Shown piece by piece: positions 63,594-64,000 of a DNA stretch of 64,000 nucleotides. The first letter of the stretch is position 1. Every line of letters starts with the position of its first letter. The stretch spans positions 558,001 through 622,000 of the forward strand of contig NC_041690.1 in the NCBI RefSeq assembly GCF_900005765.1, given 5' to 3'. The position numbers were made by a program, and so were the translations under genes. The notes under the pieces are model-generated. The model had not been told where the DNA came from and searched no databases. It saw only the letters and a list, made by a program, of their open reading frames with translations. This stretch comes from Plasmodium relictum (Eukaryota > Apicomplexa > Aconoidasida > Haemosporida > Plasmodiidae).

Positions 63594-64000
63594 TTTATAT
63601 ATATAAAAAAAAAATATACATATATCTATGTATCCATTTGTTATAATATGAATAATTTTATTATGTTTTATTTTTTTCATCATGTAAATTTTTTTTTTTT
63701 ATGTTATTTACTTTTATTATAATTTTACTGAATTTATTTTATTTTTTAAAATCATTATTTTATGCATATTTTTTTTTCTTCATTTTTTTTTTTTGCAACT
63801 TATTAAAATATCCATATATAAATGTACACATGTATTCTTTGCTATATTATAATGCTGATTTTATCTAAATTTCCTATTTGGTTTTTTTTTTTTTACTTTT
63901 TTGAAAATATTTAGTAAATATATTTTAATATTATTTTGCTTTTAATAAAAAAAAAAAAATAAATATGATAATTTTTCTAAAGCATATACACTTGTTTATT
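63594..64000. other. 3' flank of FtsH gene
   Basis: About 400 bases of A/T-rich sequence to the window end. Only the 3' UTR is expected here; nothing else was seen. Confidence 0.5.

Overview
This window is nuclear DNA of a malaria parasite (Plasmodium). The sequence is extremely A+T-rich, proteins are loaded with asparagine and lysine, short introns carry GT..AG ends with T-rich acceptors, and several genes are Plasmodium-type: the kelch-phosphatase PPKL, a plasmepsin, and a TVGYGD potassium channel with a long Asn-rich insert. From memory, the gene order matches the part of P. falciparum chromosome 14 that holds PPKL, RPS3, a dynein heavy chain, plasmepsin VIII, K+ channel 2, tRNase Z and an FtsH/YME1 protease. 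I did not check this against a database. The very high A+T could suit P. falciparum relatives or the avian malaria clade; I cannot name the species.

Layout, left to right: (1) the 3' part of an Asn-rich helix-turn-helix protein (+, 3-998); (2) PPKL (-, 2356-5252, two exons); (3) a secreted cysteine-rich protein of many small exons (+, 7669-9680); (4) 40S ribosomal protein S3 (-, 10573-11868, three exons); (5) a giant axonemal-type dynein heavy chain (-, 12626-33065, six exons, about 6,212 residues); (6) plasmepsin VIII-like aspartic protease (+, 34589-36863, 12 exons); (7) a 10-exon membrane protein whose middle resembles gamma-secretase subunit PEN-2 (+, 37292-39903); (8) potassium channel (-, 40450-44622); (9) an 88-residue basic protein (+, 47926-48434); (10) long-form tRNase Z (-, 48681-52356, six exons); (11) a Mediator MED4-like protein with a chitobiase-type C-terminal sandwich (+, 53347-54372); (12) a COG6-like Golgi tether subunit (-, 55006-57510); (13) a mitochondrial-looking one-span protein with weak COX6A resemblance (-, 58335-59168); (14) an i-AAA FtsH/YME1 protease (+, 61488-63593).

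Exon structures were worked out by hand from GT/AG sites and reading phase. For PPKL, RPS3, dynein, plasmepsin, the PEN-2-like gene, the 88-residue gene and tRNase Z, all exon lengths sum to a multiple of three with no internal stop. The secreted gene has one unresolved exon junction. No CRISPR, insertion sequence, rRNA or tRNA gene was seen. Genes 5 and 6 fit gamete or ookinete biology. Genes 10, 13 and 14 fit organelle or RNA maintenance, but there is no operon logic: neighbours are independent eukaryotic transcription units.

The items most worth a second look are the PEN-2-like segment, the MED4-like protein with its C-terminal sandwich, a compact GC-rich double hairpin upstream of RPS3, and the unresolved secreted Cys-repeat gene.
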